Source of the DNA: Anthoceros angustus
Lineage: Eukaryota; Streptophyta; Anthocerotopsida; Anthocerotales; Anthocerotaceae
Reading direction: 5' to 3'
Assembly (NCBI GenBank): GCA_010909165.1
Contig: MU008153.1
Location: forward strand, 310,001 to 374,000
DNA: 64,000 nucleotides
Position numbers and translations under genes: made by a program
Shown: piece by piece, positions 22,054 through 33,412 of the stretch
Numbering within the stretch: position 1 is the stretch's first letter
Layout: every line of letters starts with the position of its first letter
Notes under the pieces: model-generated
Told to the model about the DNA's origin: nothing
The model's input: the letters and a program-made list of their open reading frames with translations, nothing else
The model's database searches: none

Positions 22054-22905
22054 GTGTCAACTTCAAGGCCTAACGCCAACCAGCTGATGAATAGCAGAAG
22101 GTGTCGCAAAACACCGGCAGCTTCGTCAACAATTGACATATCCAACCGCTTCGTGATGCTCTCTCTTCTCCAACCCGAAAATTATTGCAAACATGTATCC
22201 AAGCCCTGCCCTGGCTGCATCGGAGCCCTGATTTCTTCGACCCGTTCCCGCTGTGTCACCGCAACAACTTCAACGCACTACCGGCACCAAGATCGGCTCT
22301 CCGCATCTCAAAAAGCGACAAATCCATGCACGCACATCACAAAAAATCCTCCAAACCACTTCCACAGTCCAACCTCAACGTCAGACTCGCAAGCACAACA
22401 GAACACTCATCCTCTCGCACAAAAAACAGCCAATCCTCCGCTCCACATCCCTCACCTCCAACCACCCGATCCGCCACCGAAAGCAGCTCAAACATATACA
22501 CCGAACAAAGAAATCAAGCAACGAGCACCTCCCCGGCGCCTCAATCCGAAAGCAAACACCACACCAGCACACCGCACCGCATACCACAGCCGAGAAAGAT
22601 ACTCTCCTCCTCCGCCGATTGCGCTACACCACAGAACAGACGAAACCGAGCACAAGATCGCCACAGGCAGCGCTCCGGGACATCACTGGCCTCCGCTCTC
22701 CGAAAGCGAGCAGCCCCGACACAAGAGACTGCAACAAGAGAGATCCGGGAAGGAGCAGAGACGGTCCCGAGAGGCGAGGCGAGGCGAGGCGCGAAGAGGA
22801 AAGGAAGGTTGGGAGAAACGCGGGGGCGAAGGGGAGATAAAAAGGGAGGGGATGGTACCCGCAGCATTCAAGCATGCCATTAAAGGCGCCTTTAAGGGCC
22901 ACTAG
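22054..22905. other. T-poor region with all three plus frames open
   Basis: Plus-strand ORFs of 283, 232 and 195 codons overlap in three frames because the strand is rich in A and C and nearly lacks T, so stop codons are rare. None of the three products shows a domain. The minus strand would be a pyrimidine/G-rich leader, and 22780-22800 has GAGGC repeats. Most likely promoter/leader DNA, not a protein gene. Confidence 0.4.
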
Positions 22906-23755
22906 CCCATACGCGGCGTACCCGCTGCTAATTCAGTCGTATTTTATGCTATCATGGAGCATGCCTTCCGTTCCCGGTCCCGTTCCGTTCCCTCGTCACG
23001 CCATGGCAATAATGGCGATGTGTAAGTTGACCGTTCCGTTGGCGATGTCAGCGGGGCCGAAGGCGTGACTGACCACATCATGCGCGCCAGCGGCAGTGCA
23101 TGCGCATGAGCCGGATGGGGCATGCCGATGGGGATGGCTGCATGCGCGTATGATGCATCCTGCATGCGCCCCTCAACCCAGCCCTGACCGCGGTTAACTC
23201 CGCTCGCCTAATCATGCGCGTCCTGCACCCGATCCTTCACGTTACGTGAGTAAATCGCCCATTAAACTGCAACACTAACGAATCATTAGTCAACGGCGTC
23301 ATTCAATGTTGGGGTACGATTTTTCCTTAATCTCCTGTAACGCGCGCTTATTTTACTGATTTCACGTCTCGTCGCCATAACGGGTTTTGTACGTGCGTCT
23401 CTAACTTGTAAGTCAATAATAAAAAATTCCCTTGGGTTTGCAGGCTTTGAATCCAAGTATGTACTTTTCCATTGTTGCCTCCCAAAAGTTGCTTGTAGTT
23501 GGGCTCTTTTAGACTACTGTGTTGATCTGCTCATTGTTCCAATACAAACTCCCCACATTCCCAAGTAGCTTTATGGCACTGTCTTACATGGAAGTTTGTT
23601 ATCACTTTTTCAAAGGTGGATTTTTAAAAATGTATTCGATGATATTATATGTTCAGTGTTAGATGAGATTATCTCAAGTCAAGACATACTTTGTGTGGGT
23701 AGGATGTGACTATTTTACTTAATTTTATCTTTTTCTCTGCGAGATTGTCTCATCC
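22906..23755. other. Stretch without a gene
   Basis: GC-rich at first (TGCATGCGC-type words around 23095-23175), then AT-rich. No coding or RNA gene seen. Confidence 0.45.
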
Positions 23756-23767
23756 AAATTAATATGC

Positions 23768-23858
23768 GGAATCCAAATCTTCTACTGGCGCCATGACAAG
23801 ATGATGGTCAGAGAATCGAAATCTTCTACTCGCGCCATGACAAGATGATGCTCACGTG
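23768..23858. repeat. ~50-bp tandem duplication
   Basis: AATCTTCTACTGGCGCCATG and AATCTTCTACTCGCGCCATG, each followed by ACAAGATGATG and a diverged spacer. Confidence 0.8.
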
Positions 23859-23983
23859 ATGTACTCAAGGTTGTCCGCACCCTCTCGTGGTGACAGATGA
23901 TGCTCTTGATGGTCACGTGATCAATTCATGAAGATAATGCCTCACGAAGGTCGGGCTGGCAAGCAAGTTCCAAGCACGCGAGC

Positions 23984-24212
23984 ATTGATTCCTTATGGCA
24001 TGGGTGCGCATGCTGGAGTGTGGAAAATAATTGTACATACATGTGTACTCACTGAAATATATGTTTCCAGTAAGAAAGCTTTATTCCCACTCTCTTGAAT
24101 CATTGATTCCTTATGGCATGGGTGCGCATGCTGGAGTGTGGAAAATAATTGTACATACATGTGTACTCACTGAAATATATGTTTCCAGTAAGAAAGCTTT
24201 ATTCCCACTCTC
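23984..24212. repeat. 118-bp direct tandem duplication
   Basis: ATTGATTCCTTATGGCATGG begins at 23984 and again at 24102; both copies run identically through TTCCAGTAAGAAAGC to TTCCCACTCTC. Apparently recent. Confidence 0.92.
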
Positions 24213-26925
24213 ATTCAAGAGATATTAGTAAGTAGTATTATTTCAATGGCATGGATGCCCAAGTTGTTTCATGCAAGTCCTCAAGGAAGTGGCAGGCATA
24301 GGAGTCTAAGTGGGTACTTTAAAGAACACACGTCTGCCCATTAGGGGGCGCAAAGGATGGCACCCCATCTCGGTACTCATCCTCCCCCCGCAGTCTATTT
24401 AACTGTGAAGTTCTTATTTCAATTGGTGGTGTATGTGCACCCCATGTGGATAGTAAGTGAAGATCTCTAAAATGTTCTAAGATAGTCATGAAGTTAGGAA
24501 CTAAAATCTTCCTTGTGGAAATTGGTGAATGTGGTAACATGTGAAGAGATTTGAAGGGTCCCTTTCTAGTCCAACTTGTGACATTCTCTGTCAAGACGTA
24601 CATGGGTTGTTTTTTTTGTTTTGGGGAGGTGGGTAGAGAGGGAATTCCACCCCGGCCCTCTTCAATTCGCCTGTGCTAGACAGGGACTAGGAACTTGGTC
24701 AATATAAGAGAAAAGGGGGTGAAGGGGAAAGCAATGAAGGTTCTTGGGAAGGCTCTCTCCAACTCCGCATGACAAATGGAGACCGGCATGAAGACTAATG
24801 TATCCCTTCCCCAAGTTGAACATTAAAATATTGCAGGCCAACTTGTGAGGCCTGAGGTGAAGTCCCTTCCAAGAGACCGAAAGCAGCCCAGGTGAGAAGC
24901 GGATTCTCTGGGAAATCGAACCAGGCAAAGAGAGCATTTTGTTGCACTTTGCTTGGAAAGTGCAATGTTTGACAAAGCGGATCGCGCAAGCATGGAGAAA
25001 GGGGGGCAAAGGGGCAGCCAGGGGCAGCAGGGGGAGCAGGGGAGCAGGGGAGCAGGGGCAATAGAATAATTGTGGGGTGATTGTATTGTCCGAAGGGAAA
25101 GTGAGGGAGGGGATATTTCGCAGCATTGAAAGGCCAATCATGGTGTGGGTAGCAGTGTGAGGGCACCGGGGGGGCTGGTCATGTCGGATCATGCACAAAC
25201 CATCGTTTCCTCTCGTTTCCTCGGGAGTCGGGAGTCGGGAGTCGGGAGGCGCGAGCCGGGGTTGCATGTTGCAGCGGCAGACAGGGTCAAACCTGATTCC
25301 CTTGGCTGGGTCCCGGGCCCACCCGTTACTTGCTGTGCTGGGCCTGGTCCCGACATGTGACAGGCGGCAGGTCTAGTTTGGGCTTTTGGGTATGCGCGCC
25401 GCATGCATGTTATGGGGCTCCTCCATTGCTCCATGCCATCATGATGGGACGTGAAATTCATTTGTGCCCGGCGCCCACATGGGTTTTGTACCCGCCCCAT
25501 TAATGCTCCAGCTCACCCGAGCCCGCCTGCCCGCCTGCCCGCCTGCCCGCCCCGCCGAGGCCCGAGGCCCGCTTCCCTCGCACCTAATCGCGCCCTAATT
25601 CGTCACCCCCACCCAATCCCAATCCCCGCTCACGTGCCCTGCGTGACTCCTCACGTGCCTCCCCGGGGTGTCCCCATCACTCCCTCCTACCCCAATGTTA
25701 CCTCCTCCTCCCTCCACTAGAACCACAAATCTGCCCTTCGCTTTGTACACTTGGTTGTGTTTTAATATATCTCGGGGAGGATCACTCGTCACTCTTGGGA
25801 TGGGATTATTTTATGAATTTTATTGTATTAATTCTAATATAATTTAGAAATCTATTTAACTGATAATATCATCCAAAGAGATGATTGGTATTAAGATTCA
25901 ACAACAACTTCAAGGATTCCATATGAGGATTGGGATAAATGAAGGAGCCATTTCATATACCCAATTCATTTTATATTGTCATTTAAACTTACCTTCTTCA
26001 TACAAAGAGTGTAGAGAGAAAACCTAACATGATATATGTATGCTGATCCACCATAAAGTGAACTTAAACTTAATTATTGATGGATGTTGAACACCATATA
26101 TGAAAAGAGAAGACGTTATAAATAGACAGTCTTCACCAAAGGAGTGAAGATCAGCCCGCTGGAGGGCCCAGGCCAAGGGGAACTAGCCTTGCGATTCTCC
26201 ACCTTATCATGATAAGGGATTGTCTACCATAAAACTACCTACCACCTCCAAGATATCATAATCTGGAAGGAGGAAGGCCTACGTAGGTATACGGTGAGGA
26301 TGCAGGGACTCCCGCCATACACCATATGTACATGAGGCTGGGAGGTGGGAGGAGACCAAGGTGGTTGCCCACGACGGTTGGGAGTGTGGTTCGTGTGGGA
26401 CGGGACGGGGCCACGTGTGAGCGTGACCTAACCCTAATGCCCAGCAAAGGGGAAGCATGATGAAAGCATGATGGCACAATCATGGCAGCGGTAAGCACGC
26501 GGGCCGGCCCAATGGAAATGGCAGGTCAAATGGCACCATTGAATGGCCGCATGCGTGACGATGGGGACATCGGCGAGGAGATTCCAGATGGAGCGAATTA
26601 GGGCCCTAATCGCCCCAATGATGTGCCCTAAAATTATTGAGCGTGGAACGCGGCCGGGCCCCACAACCAAGATCAGGTGGCAGGGTGCCGCTTTCAGTTT
26701 TAGGACAAAAATGCGCCCCACTTTTGCTTGGCCCACCGGCCAGCAGCCAAGCAGCAGCGCCACTTGGTCCGGATCCCGCCACGCATGCCCGTGTGAACAG
26801 GGACTCTTGTTTAACGGCCAGCCGGGATTGTGGTCCGAACCCCAACTTGGTTCGGGCAACTGTCAAGCCAAAATACACTAGGCCGGTATGAGCTCATGTG
26901 GTGGTGGAATGTTTTACGGGTAAAT
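24213..26925. other. Long stretch without a supported gene
   Basis: Contains simple-sequence runs: GGGGAGCAG repeats (25030-25066), TCGGGAG repeats (25219-25248) and CCCGCCTG repeats (25525-25550). Minus-strand ORFs at 24662-25267 are Pro/Leu-rich products of these runs. The 24345-24450 segment vaguely resembles 62.1-62.3 kb (CACCCCAT ... TTAACTGTG) and may be transposon debris. Confidence 0.4.
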
Positions 26926-28400
26926 TATAATATCACATTCCTTTCCACACACGCCCATGCGGAATACTGAAAGAAGATCTCGCGCTTCATGGTGTCGCTC
27001 ACCACTTCTCGGCCCTGGTCGCTTCCATTCTCCATTCCGTTTTCAGCACCAGCTGCGTGTTGCAACTTCATGCAGGCTTCTTTTCTTCTCACAGCAAGTG
27101 TGTGGCCTGAGATAGGCCCTGCCTTGTAAGCTGCTCCAGCGGCTACGCTGTCCGCATCCTCCCAACCTACCAGTCTTGAAAATGAAATACAGATATGGTC
27201 CATGTGCGCTGGAAGGAAACATCGATCGACACATACGGCATGCAAGTGAGGCCATTGGAGTTCCCAATACCCAGATACGGTGCAGCCATCACCTTCCATG
27301 CTGGACTGGCTTTTCGCGTAGAAGCACGAAGTCATTTTCGGAGGAAAAGTTCGCAGCATGTTTTCAAGCTTTGTATGGCCAGCTTACCTCTGACAGTTGT
27401 GGAGCATGTACTACTCTCTGACTCCTGCAGCTCTTGCTTTAGGCTTTTGGATTGTTCCTGCAGTGGAAGGACTCAGAAGCTGTTGCCTTCAGTGCTCAGC
27501 AATGCTCAACTTTAGCTGTCAAGCCCTGGTTTTGATTGCCAGAGGAATGGATGCATTGTTTCCGAGGTTTGATCTTCGTTTTCACACATTCGAAGGTGTT
27601 GTTGCACAGGGTTGTGGATGCTCACCAGCAGACTTTTAGTTCCTCCTGAATTTGGTAATCCAGTGGTGCTGCCGGAAGCATAATCTATCAGTAGCAGTTC
27701 TCGCTGTGAACACTCTGAAGCTGCGGGTAGGTGTGGGATATTCACATGCATCTGGCCACCAACCGCTTGGATTAGAGACAAGCTCATGACAACAAGCACT
27801 GTCTCGGAACAGCATGAAGCCAGGAGGATACAACCAGAGGTCAAGTGAGGCTAGAACTGCTTTGTTGGAGAAAAAGGTCAGGATCACCCTTACACTTCAG
27901 TTAGTCTGGTAGAGGCAAATCAGGAGGCCTTCTCCACTCGTCAATGCCACCTCACACGAGCGGTTCCTTGCAAGGCGGCCATTGACCCGCTGTGCTCTTA
28001 ATGGAAGACCATTTTCCAGGAGCAGCTTCGCGTCTTTTGATGAGAAAGGCCACCCCCCGCGCCGAACAGTTTCCTAGGAACATGCATTCTGCTGCACTGC
28101 GGTGTTGTCATGTCAACTGCCAGAACATCCGGAGTTAGCTATGCAATGGGAAAAGAGATAAGGAGCAAGCAGGTCCTTCAGCGAACTGCACTAACTTTTG
28201 AAGTCTGCAATCGTCAAACAGCCACAGCTTTGATCGCTCCGGCCTCAATGCTGTAAGCTTGATGCATGCTCCATCACACCTACGGGACATGTCAACATAA
28301 CCGCCAATGATGCACCCTGTTGTAAGGGCCTTGCAAGCTGCCATACCTTTTCGGACCAAGGGACCCTAGGCATTGTGACCACAAGCCCAGTCCACTTCCA
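26926..28400 (-). other. Unresolved possible minus-strand gene
   Basis: Several minus-strand segments look coding-like. One is 28359-28135, with GGYVDMSRRCDGACIKLTAL and ending FPLHS-stop. Others are around 28050-27905 (KLLLENGLPLRAQRVNGRLA) and 27180-26925 (GREVVSDTMKREIFFQYSAW, ends NVIL-stop). I found no coherent exon chain and no recognised domain. Real multi-exon gene, pseudogene or chance are all possible. Confidence 0.22.
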
Positions 28401-29052
28401 AGATCTACTGAGAAAACATACGGACGTCGTCAAGCTGTAAAGATACAGACTACTCTCCCATGTCTCACCATCTGCTCCAGTTTCAGCCCTATGAACAGTG
28501 TTCGGCTGTCCCACCCTGAGGCGCACACTAGGACATGCTGCGGCATCCAACAACTCAACATCAGCACAATTTCAAACCATACAATGTGAGACACCTTGCC
28601 TTCCACAAAGCAGCAGCAGTCTCCACAAACACGACATCCGGACAGATTGATCTGATTGAACTTGAAACAGACACCGCTTGCCCACGCTCGTTGCAATTCA
28701 TGCGAGGAAGTACAAACGCTTGGAAGTAGGATTGAATTTGTTCACACACGAGTACAATTCACCAACATCCATACTGTATACTGCTGAAGCCTGCAAGAGA
28801 CTTCAGATTTTATTATACAGAATTTTCATATACCGTAGCTTTACATTTCTCATAGACCATAGCTTTACATATAACATACATAGGCCGATGCAAACTTCCA
28901 GCCTAATATGCCTGGACTGCACCGATCATCACATCTAGCATACATATGTCGACGGATGCACAACTCCAGCCTGATATGACTGGAATGCACCGATCAGATC
29001 AGCGTGTACAACAAATACAATAAAACTGATGTCCTCGCAAGCCAACAGCCGC
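28401..29052. other. 3' flank of the hydrolase gene
   Basis: Includes a diverged ~72-bp duplication (CAGCCTAATATGCCTGGACT at 28899, CAGCCTGATATGACTGGAAT at 28969) and CATAGCTTTACAT repeats near 28838-28870. Probably 3' UTR of the minus-strand gene. Confidence 0.45.
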
Positions 29053-30805
29053 TCAAGCGCTGGCCCTGATGTTCCAGCTCTTCCCATCCAGCCAGTCGAA
29101 AACCTCAGCATTCTTGCGGCTGGTTAACGCGTGAAGACCTTCAGCCACCTGCAGCTGGTCCTTGATCTGCCTCTCCCACTTCAGCCTCGGCCCGAAATGC
29201 CCGTGGGGCCCGCCATGGTGGGGCCCGCGGTGATGAGGGTGGTGGCGCGGCCCAGCGTCATGTCCAACTTCTCCGTCCTCGCCTTCCACCGGACGAGGCC
29301 CCCGATGCCCGCGGCCCGGTCCGAACCTCCGTCCCTCGCCATCGACCTCCTCGCCTTCCGCGGCGGGGCCGCGAGGGCCTCGACCGAACCGACGTCCCTC
29401 GCCTTCGCCCTCCTCGCCTTCGACCGGAGGGGGACCGCGGGGTCCGAGCCCGAACCGACGCCCTTCGCCTTCGACATCCTCGCCTTCGACCCGGGGACCG
29501 CGAGGTCCGCGCCCGAACCGAAGCCCTTCGCCTTCCGCGTCTTCGCCTTCCACCGGGGGGCCGCGAGGTCCGCGTCCGAACCTACGCCCTTCCCCTTCGA
29601 CCTCGTCGCCTTCAACCGGAGGACCACGAGGTCCGCGACCGAACCTACGGCCCTCGCCCTCTGTCTCGCCTTCTTCGCCTTGGGCCGGAGGGCCTCGGTG
29701 ACCGTGGCGAGGTCCGGACCTACGTCCCTCGCCTTCCCCACCTTCTACGGTCTGGTCCCGAGGCCCGTGGCCCGGGCCGAACCTACCTCCGCGGGGACGC
29801 GGGGATTCGTCGTCTTCGGGAAGGAGGTTGGAGCTGGTGAGCAGGCGATGGAGCTCTGGGGGATCGAGCTTCTTCTCGACGTAGCCTTCAGCGTTGATGA
29901 CGTTGTTGGAGAGGAGGAGATCATGGAGCTTGCGGGACAAATCTGCGTCCAGTCCTTCGATGCCGTCGGAGAAGAATGTAGGAGTGACTGGAAGCGGATC
30001 GGCCACAACCTCTGCTGCTGGAATGCCTGCGGGAGAGAAACGGGAGTGAGAAACGGGGAGGATTTGATGTGGATCGTGGAAACCGCGTTGGAGATTTGAA
30101 GGATGTGGTTTGAGTCAGGCAAGGGAGGGATGTTTGCTTGCCTTTGCTTTCCAAGGTCTTGATTTCCTGCTTAACCTTGGAGGCTGTGAAGTCGTCTTTC
30201 GGCATGTGGACGAATAGAGTGGGAGGGTACGAGCCCTTGGATGCAGCATCTATGGCCTCGGTCACGCCGTGGGATACGATGAGCACGGAGGCGTAAACGG
30301 GCAGTTTGTGTGCCAGGGCAGAGATGAAGTTGCCGCCGGATGACGAGCCGAGGACTGTGAGGTGCAGGTCCTTCAGCTCGGGGTGCTCTCCTGGAGGCAT
30401 CGTTTGCATGTCAGCAAGGGTTCCCAAGCTTGAGGAAATAGGGTGGAATGGGAGCAAATATGATGGGGATGTGAGGAGCTCACCTTTCCATTCGCTCAAG
30501 ATCTTCTCCACATTCGCAATGTCTGCAGAGGACTCAGTCGGCCAGTGAGACCAGCCGTGGTCGACAGACTTTATGGCTATCACAGCGAATCCCCTCTCCA
30601 GTGCATTTCTCACGATGGCTTTGTGCTCAGGAAGTCCAGCGCTGCCCTCGACATCCCAGTAGGTGGAAGGCCTGCCTCCACCACCATGTGCGATGAAGAG
30701 GATGGCCTTAGGGTGCTGTGGGATTTGCCAGTACACATCCACGTCGTGCCGGGTCTCGTGGGTGGGGTTCAGCTCGACACTGCGATGGAGCTGCTCGGAT
30801 GCCAT
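29053..30805 (-). CDS. Alpha/beta hydrolase with an inserted RFGRGPRGP repeat array
   Basis: Serine-hydrolase fold of unknown substrate. Minus-strand exons 30805-30484, 30390-30142 and 30026-29053 join in frame to 514 residues. Intron 1 is GT-AG (93 bp); intron 2 (115 bp) has a GC donor, AAAG/GCAAGC. Fold landmarks: oxyanion-type FIAHGGGG (37-44), nucleophile elbow GSSSGG with Ser124, and YPPTLFVHMPKD, PLPVTPTFFSDGI, a segment I recall from an uncharacterised plant hydrolase family. The likely catalytic His489 is in EGLHALTS near the C-terminus. Between about residues 270 and 466 lie eight units of 21-25 residues, basic-Gly half RFGRGPRGPPVEG and acidic half E-D/E-xEGEG, then a His/Gly/Pro tail. 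A long antisense ORF over exon 3 is a shadow of these repeats. Fold assignment is good; function is unknown. Confidence 0.85.
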
Positions 30806-30884
30806 TGTTCCTGCAGAGTTCTGCTACAACAGGGAAACAGACATTCAGAGTGTGCCAGGCAGCGTTATTGACAGTGAGTGAGAT

Positions 30885-31448
30885 CTACCCCTTGCATCTG
30901 CAGTTCATGAAACTAATGAGCCTGTCACATTTTCTGGATGTCTGCTGCAGTCTAACTGCGTTGCATTCTTCTCTACTATGCATGTCAGGGCAATGACAAA
31001 CAGATCTGAGACACTGGACAACTAGAACGATTGGTAGTAGTGTAGCATGCAACACTTGAGTCTCCAGGTTGAGCATCAGCATCCTGAAGTTTTGCCAAAA
31101 CAGAAATTGGAGGATCAAAGCCAGCTTACAGTGGGTGATGGGACGTCTCTCCTCTTCGGTAAGTGTCCTTTCAAGCGGCGTTCTGCGTAGCTGGAGGAGT
31201 AGGATGAGTCTGCTGATTTCCAAGTCTCTTCTTATAGGAATTGGAGCCGCTCCCAGCTGTCGGGATGAAAACTCGTAGGAAATGCGCTGCAAACAAGCAG
31301 GGCCACGCGCCGTGAAAGATTCAAAGAAACGGATGTACAACACGGTAAAACCGAATACGCGGGTGCCACGAACCCGGCTGGCTGGCACCTCCCGATTACG
31401 ACGTGCTATACCAATGGCGGTCGTGCAGAATATGTCTCGCATACACAC
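30885..31448 (-). other. 187-codon ORF upstream of the hydrolase
   Basis: An uninterrupted minus-strand frame starting at a GTG (first ATG two codons later) and ending 80 bases before the hydrolase ATG. It has no recognisable domain and irregular composition. It could be leader sequence open by chance, or a small unknown gene. Confidence 0.2.
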
Positions 31449-32590
31449 GTCACCGTTGATGGCTCACATACAGGTATCAGGTATCACTGTCCACATGCAC
31501 TATTAGAACATTGTATTACATGTATACAATTGTGCAACAATGCATTCTTATATACTTTATGCTATGAGATTTCGAGGGTGTAACCCAGGCTCAACATGGA
31601 GGCACACCTTCCTGGATGAAAAGCTGCCACATCTACACCTACACATGAATGCAGGAGGCATGCAGACAATTGGACAAGTTTTTGAGAGACCCTGCTCCAG
31701 AAGTAGAAAGTCTGCTTGCCTGCAAATCAAGCTTAGCGGCATCAGAGAGCTCAGCCAATTCAAGGTCTGGATGAGTACTTCCGGCTGTGTAATCAGAGGC
31801 GTTAATACAAATCCTGCTCTGTCCTGCTGGTGTGGTGGCGCGGGGGAAGACCTCGTCCCTCTGATTTCTTCCTGTGGTCGGATGGGCTTTATGAACAGCA
31901 AGGCAGCGTGGCACGATGTGTGTCCAAGCATTCATAGCCAGCTGCCATAAGATGGAAGCACCTTTCACCTCTGCCCGGCGTTTGAATGTTCCCTTCTTCA
32001 TCCGAAGACACCTGAAAATTTGAAGGATGGATGGTTCGTGCCCCAGAATGCAGGAATTGTCTGAGCCTGTGCATAGAAAAATTTGACTGCAAAGCCGACA
32101 TGCGAAGGAAGAATTACCAGCTCAATCCGGCAAGCCCGAAATATTCACCCCGAAAGCAAATTTTCAGTCTCACCAGAGGTGTCCCACTCGGAGTGTTTAG
32201 GAGATCAAAAACCAGAGCTAGCTTCTCAGCATGCCCACAGAGCGCATCATCCTTTTCCTACATACACCGTGGCTGCAACACCAATTTTGTGAGGTACGCG
32301 GCCACCTTCCTGCTTCAGAAGTGCATCGTGCTCTCTGCCTTAAGCGCACATTTCTTTCTTTCTCCCACCAGGAACCTATGTGCCCCCTTATTCACCTCAA
32401 TGGTCGCCATTGCGGGTTTCTTGTTAGCTCCTGCTACCTTGTCTGTGTTTCAATCCTGCCTACCTCGGCCCACCTACCTTTATCTGCATAGGCATTGGCC
32501 ATGAGCACGTTGGCCGGCCCAACCATGAGATGCGTAGGTCAGGAGCAGGAGTGAAGGCGGACGCTCACGTCTTGGTAGCTGCCCTTCAAG
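31449..32590. other. Stretch without a supported gene
   Basis: Overlapping short ORFs on both strands only; no motif recognised. Confidence 0.4.
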
Positions 32591-32591
32591 C

Positions 32592-33195
32592 TTGGCCGAC
32601 TTGGAACCAGTCAGAAGAGTGCACTGTGATGTGGTGCAGAGTGGCATTCCTACTAACTTGTTTGTTGGCACAGGTCTGCCTGGTGAACATGTTTGCAAAA
32701 TATGGCGAACTGAAAGATGCACGCAAGGTTTTTGCCAGCATCGCCACAAAGGATGCGATGGCATGGAATGTCCCGATATCGAGTATGCAAAATGCGGGGA
32801 ATTGAAAGGTGCACGCCAGGTTTTTGACAGCATGGACACAATGGATGTGGTGACACGGAATGCCGTGATAGCTGGGTATGCCGAGCAAGGGCTCGAAGAT
32901 GAGGCACTTGTTGTGTATGGACTAATGGAGCAGTATGGCCTTCTTCTGTCTAACCATTTTACTTTTGCTTGCCTTGTAATGGCCTGTGCAAGCAGTGGTG
33001 CCTTACAGAAGGGCAGGCAGATGCACTCACTGACTGTCGAAAGAGGACTGCTGGGTTACGAACGTAGTGGTGGGCACCTGCCTGGTGGACATTTATGCAA
33101 GATGTGGTGAACTGGAAGATGCACTTGACAGCATGGCCGCAAAGAACTTGGTGACACGGAATGTTATGCTCTGGTTGCTGGGCATGACGTTATAA
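32592..33195 (+). pseudogene. PPR protein relic (PLS type)
   Basis: Three pieces in different frames carry pentatricopeptide motifs. They are VNMFAKYGELKDARKVF at about 32682-32732, then YAKCGELKGARQVFDSM, NAVIAGYAEQGLEDEALVVY and FTFACLVMACASSGALQKGR up to about 33020, and VDIYARCGELEDALDSM at about 33090-33140. Frameshifts and stops break it, and both ends are missing. PLS-type PPR proteins act in organelle RNA editing in land plants. A related fragment lies at 62.3 kb. Confidence 0.85.
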
Positions 33196-33237
33196 GAAGA
33201 GCTCCCGTTCGCCTGACTCCCGGGGGTTAGCGGTCAG

Positions 33238-33412
33238 GCGAGGTCCTGTGGTTAAACGTTTAAGCCTGCCTGCAGCTTGGGTTGATGAGCTACTCGTTTG
33301 CTTGGATATGCAGATGCACCTGGAGGTGAGGTCCTGTGGTTAAACGGCATATTTAAGCCTGCAGTCTGGGTTGATGAGCAGCTTGTTTGCTTGGATATGC
33401 AGATGGCCCAGG
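33238..33412 (+). repeat. ~87-bp tandem duplication
   Basis: GAGGTCCTGTGGTTAAACG, TTTAAGCCTGC, TGGGTTGATGAGC and TTGCTTGGATATGCAGATG occur in the same order twice. Confidence 0.85.

Noticed and set aside
22054-22905. 283-codon ORF as a gene
   Set aside because: All three frames are open because T is rare; no protein-like segment stands out.
29181-29741. 186-codon minus-strand ORF in another frame of the hydrolase repeats
   Set aside because: Off-frame reading of the same repeat array (Lys/Ala/Arg repeats), no family match.
29131-30099. 322-codon plus-strand ORF
   Set aside because: Antisense shadow of hydrolase exon 3; open only because the Gly/Arg/Glu/Pro repeat codons give no stops on the other strand, and it runs across the exon 3/intron 2 border.
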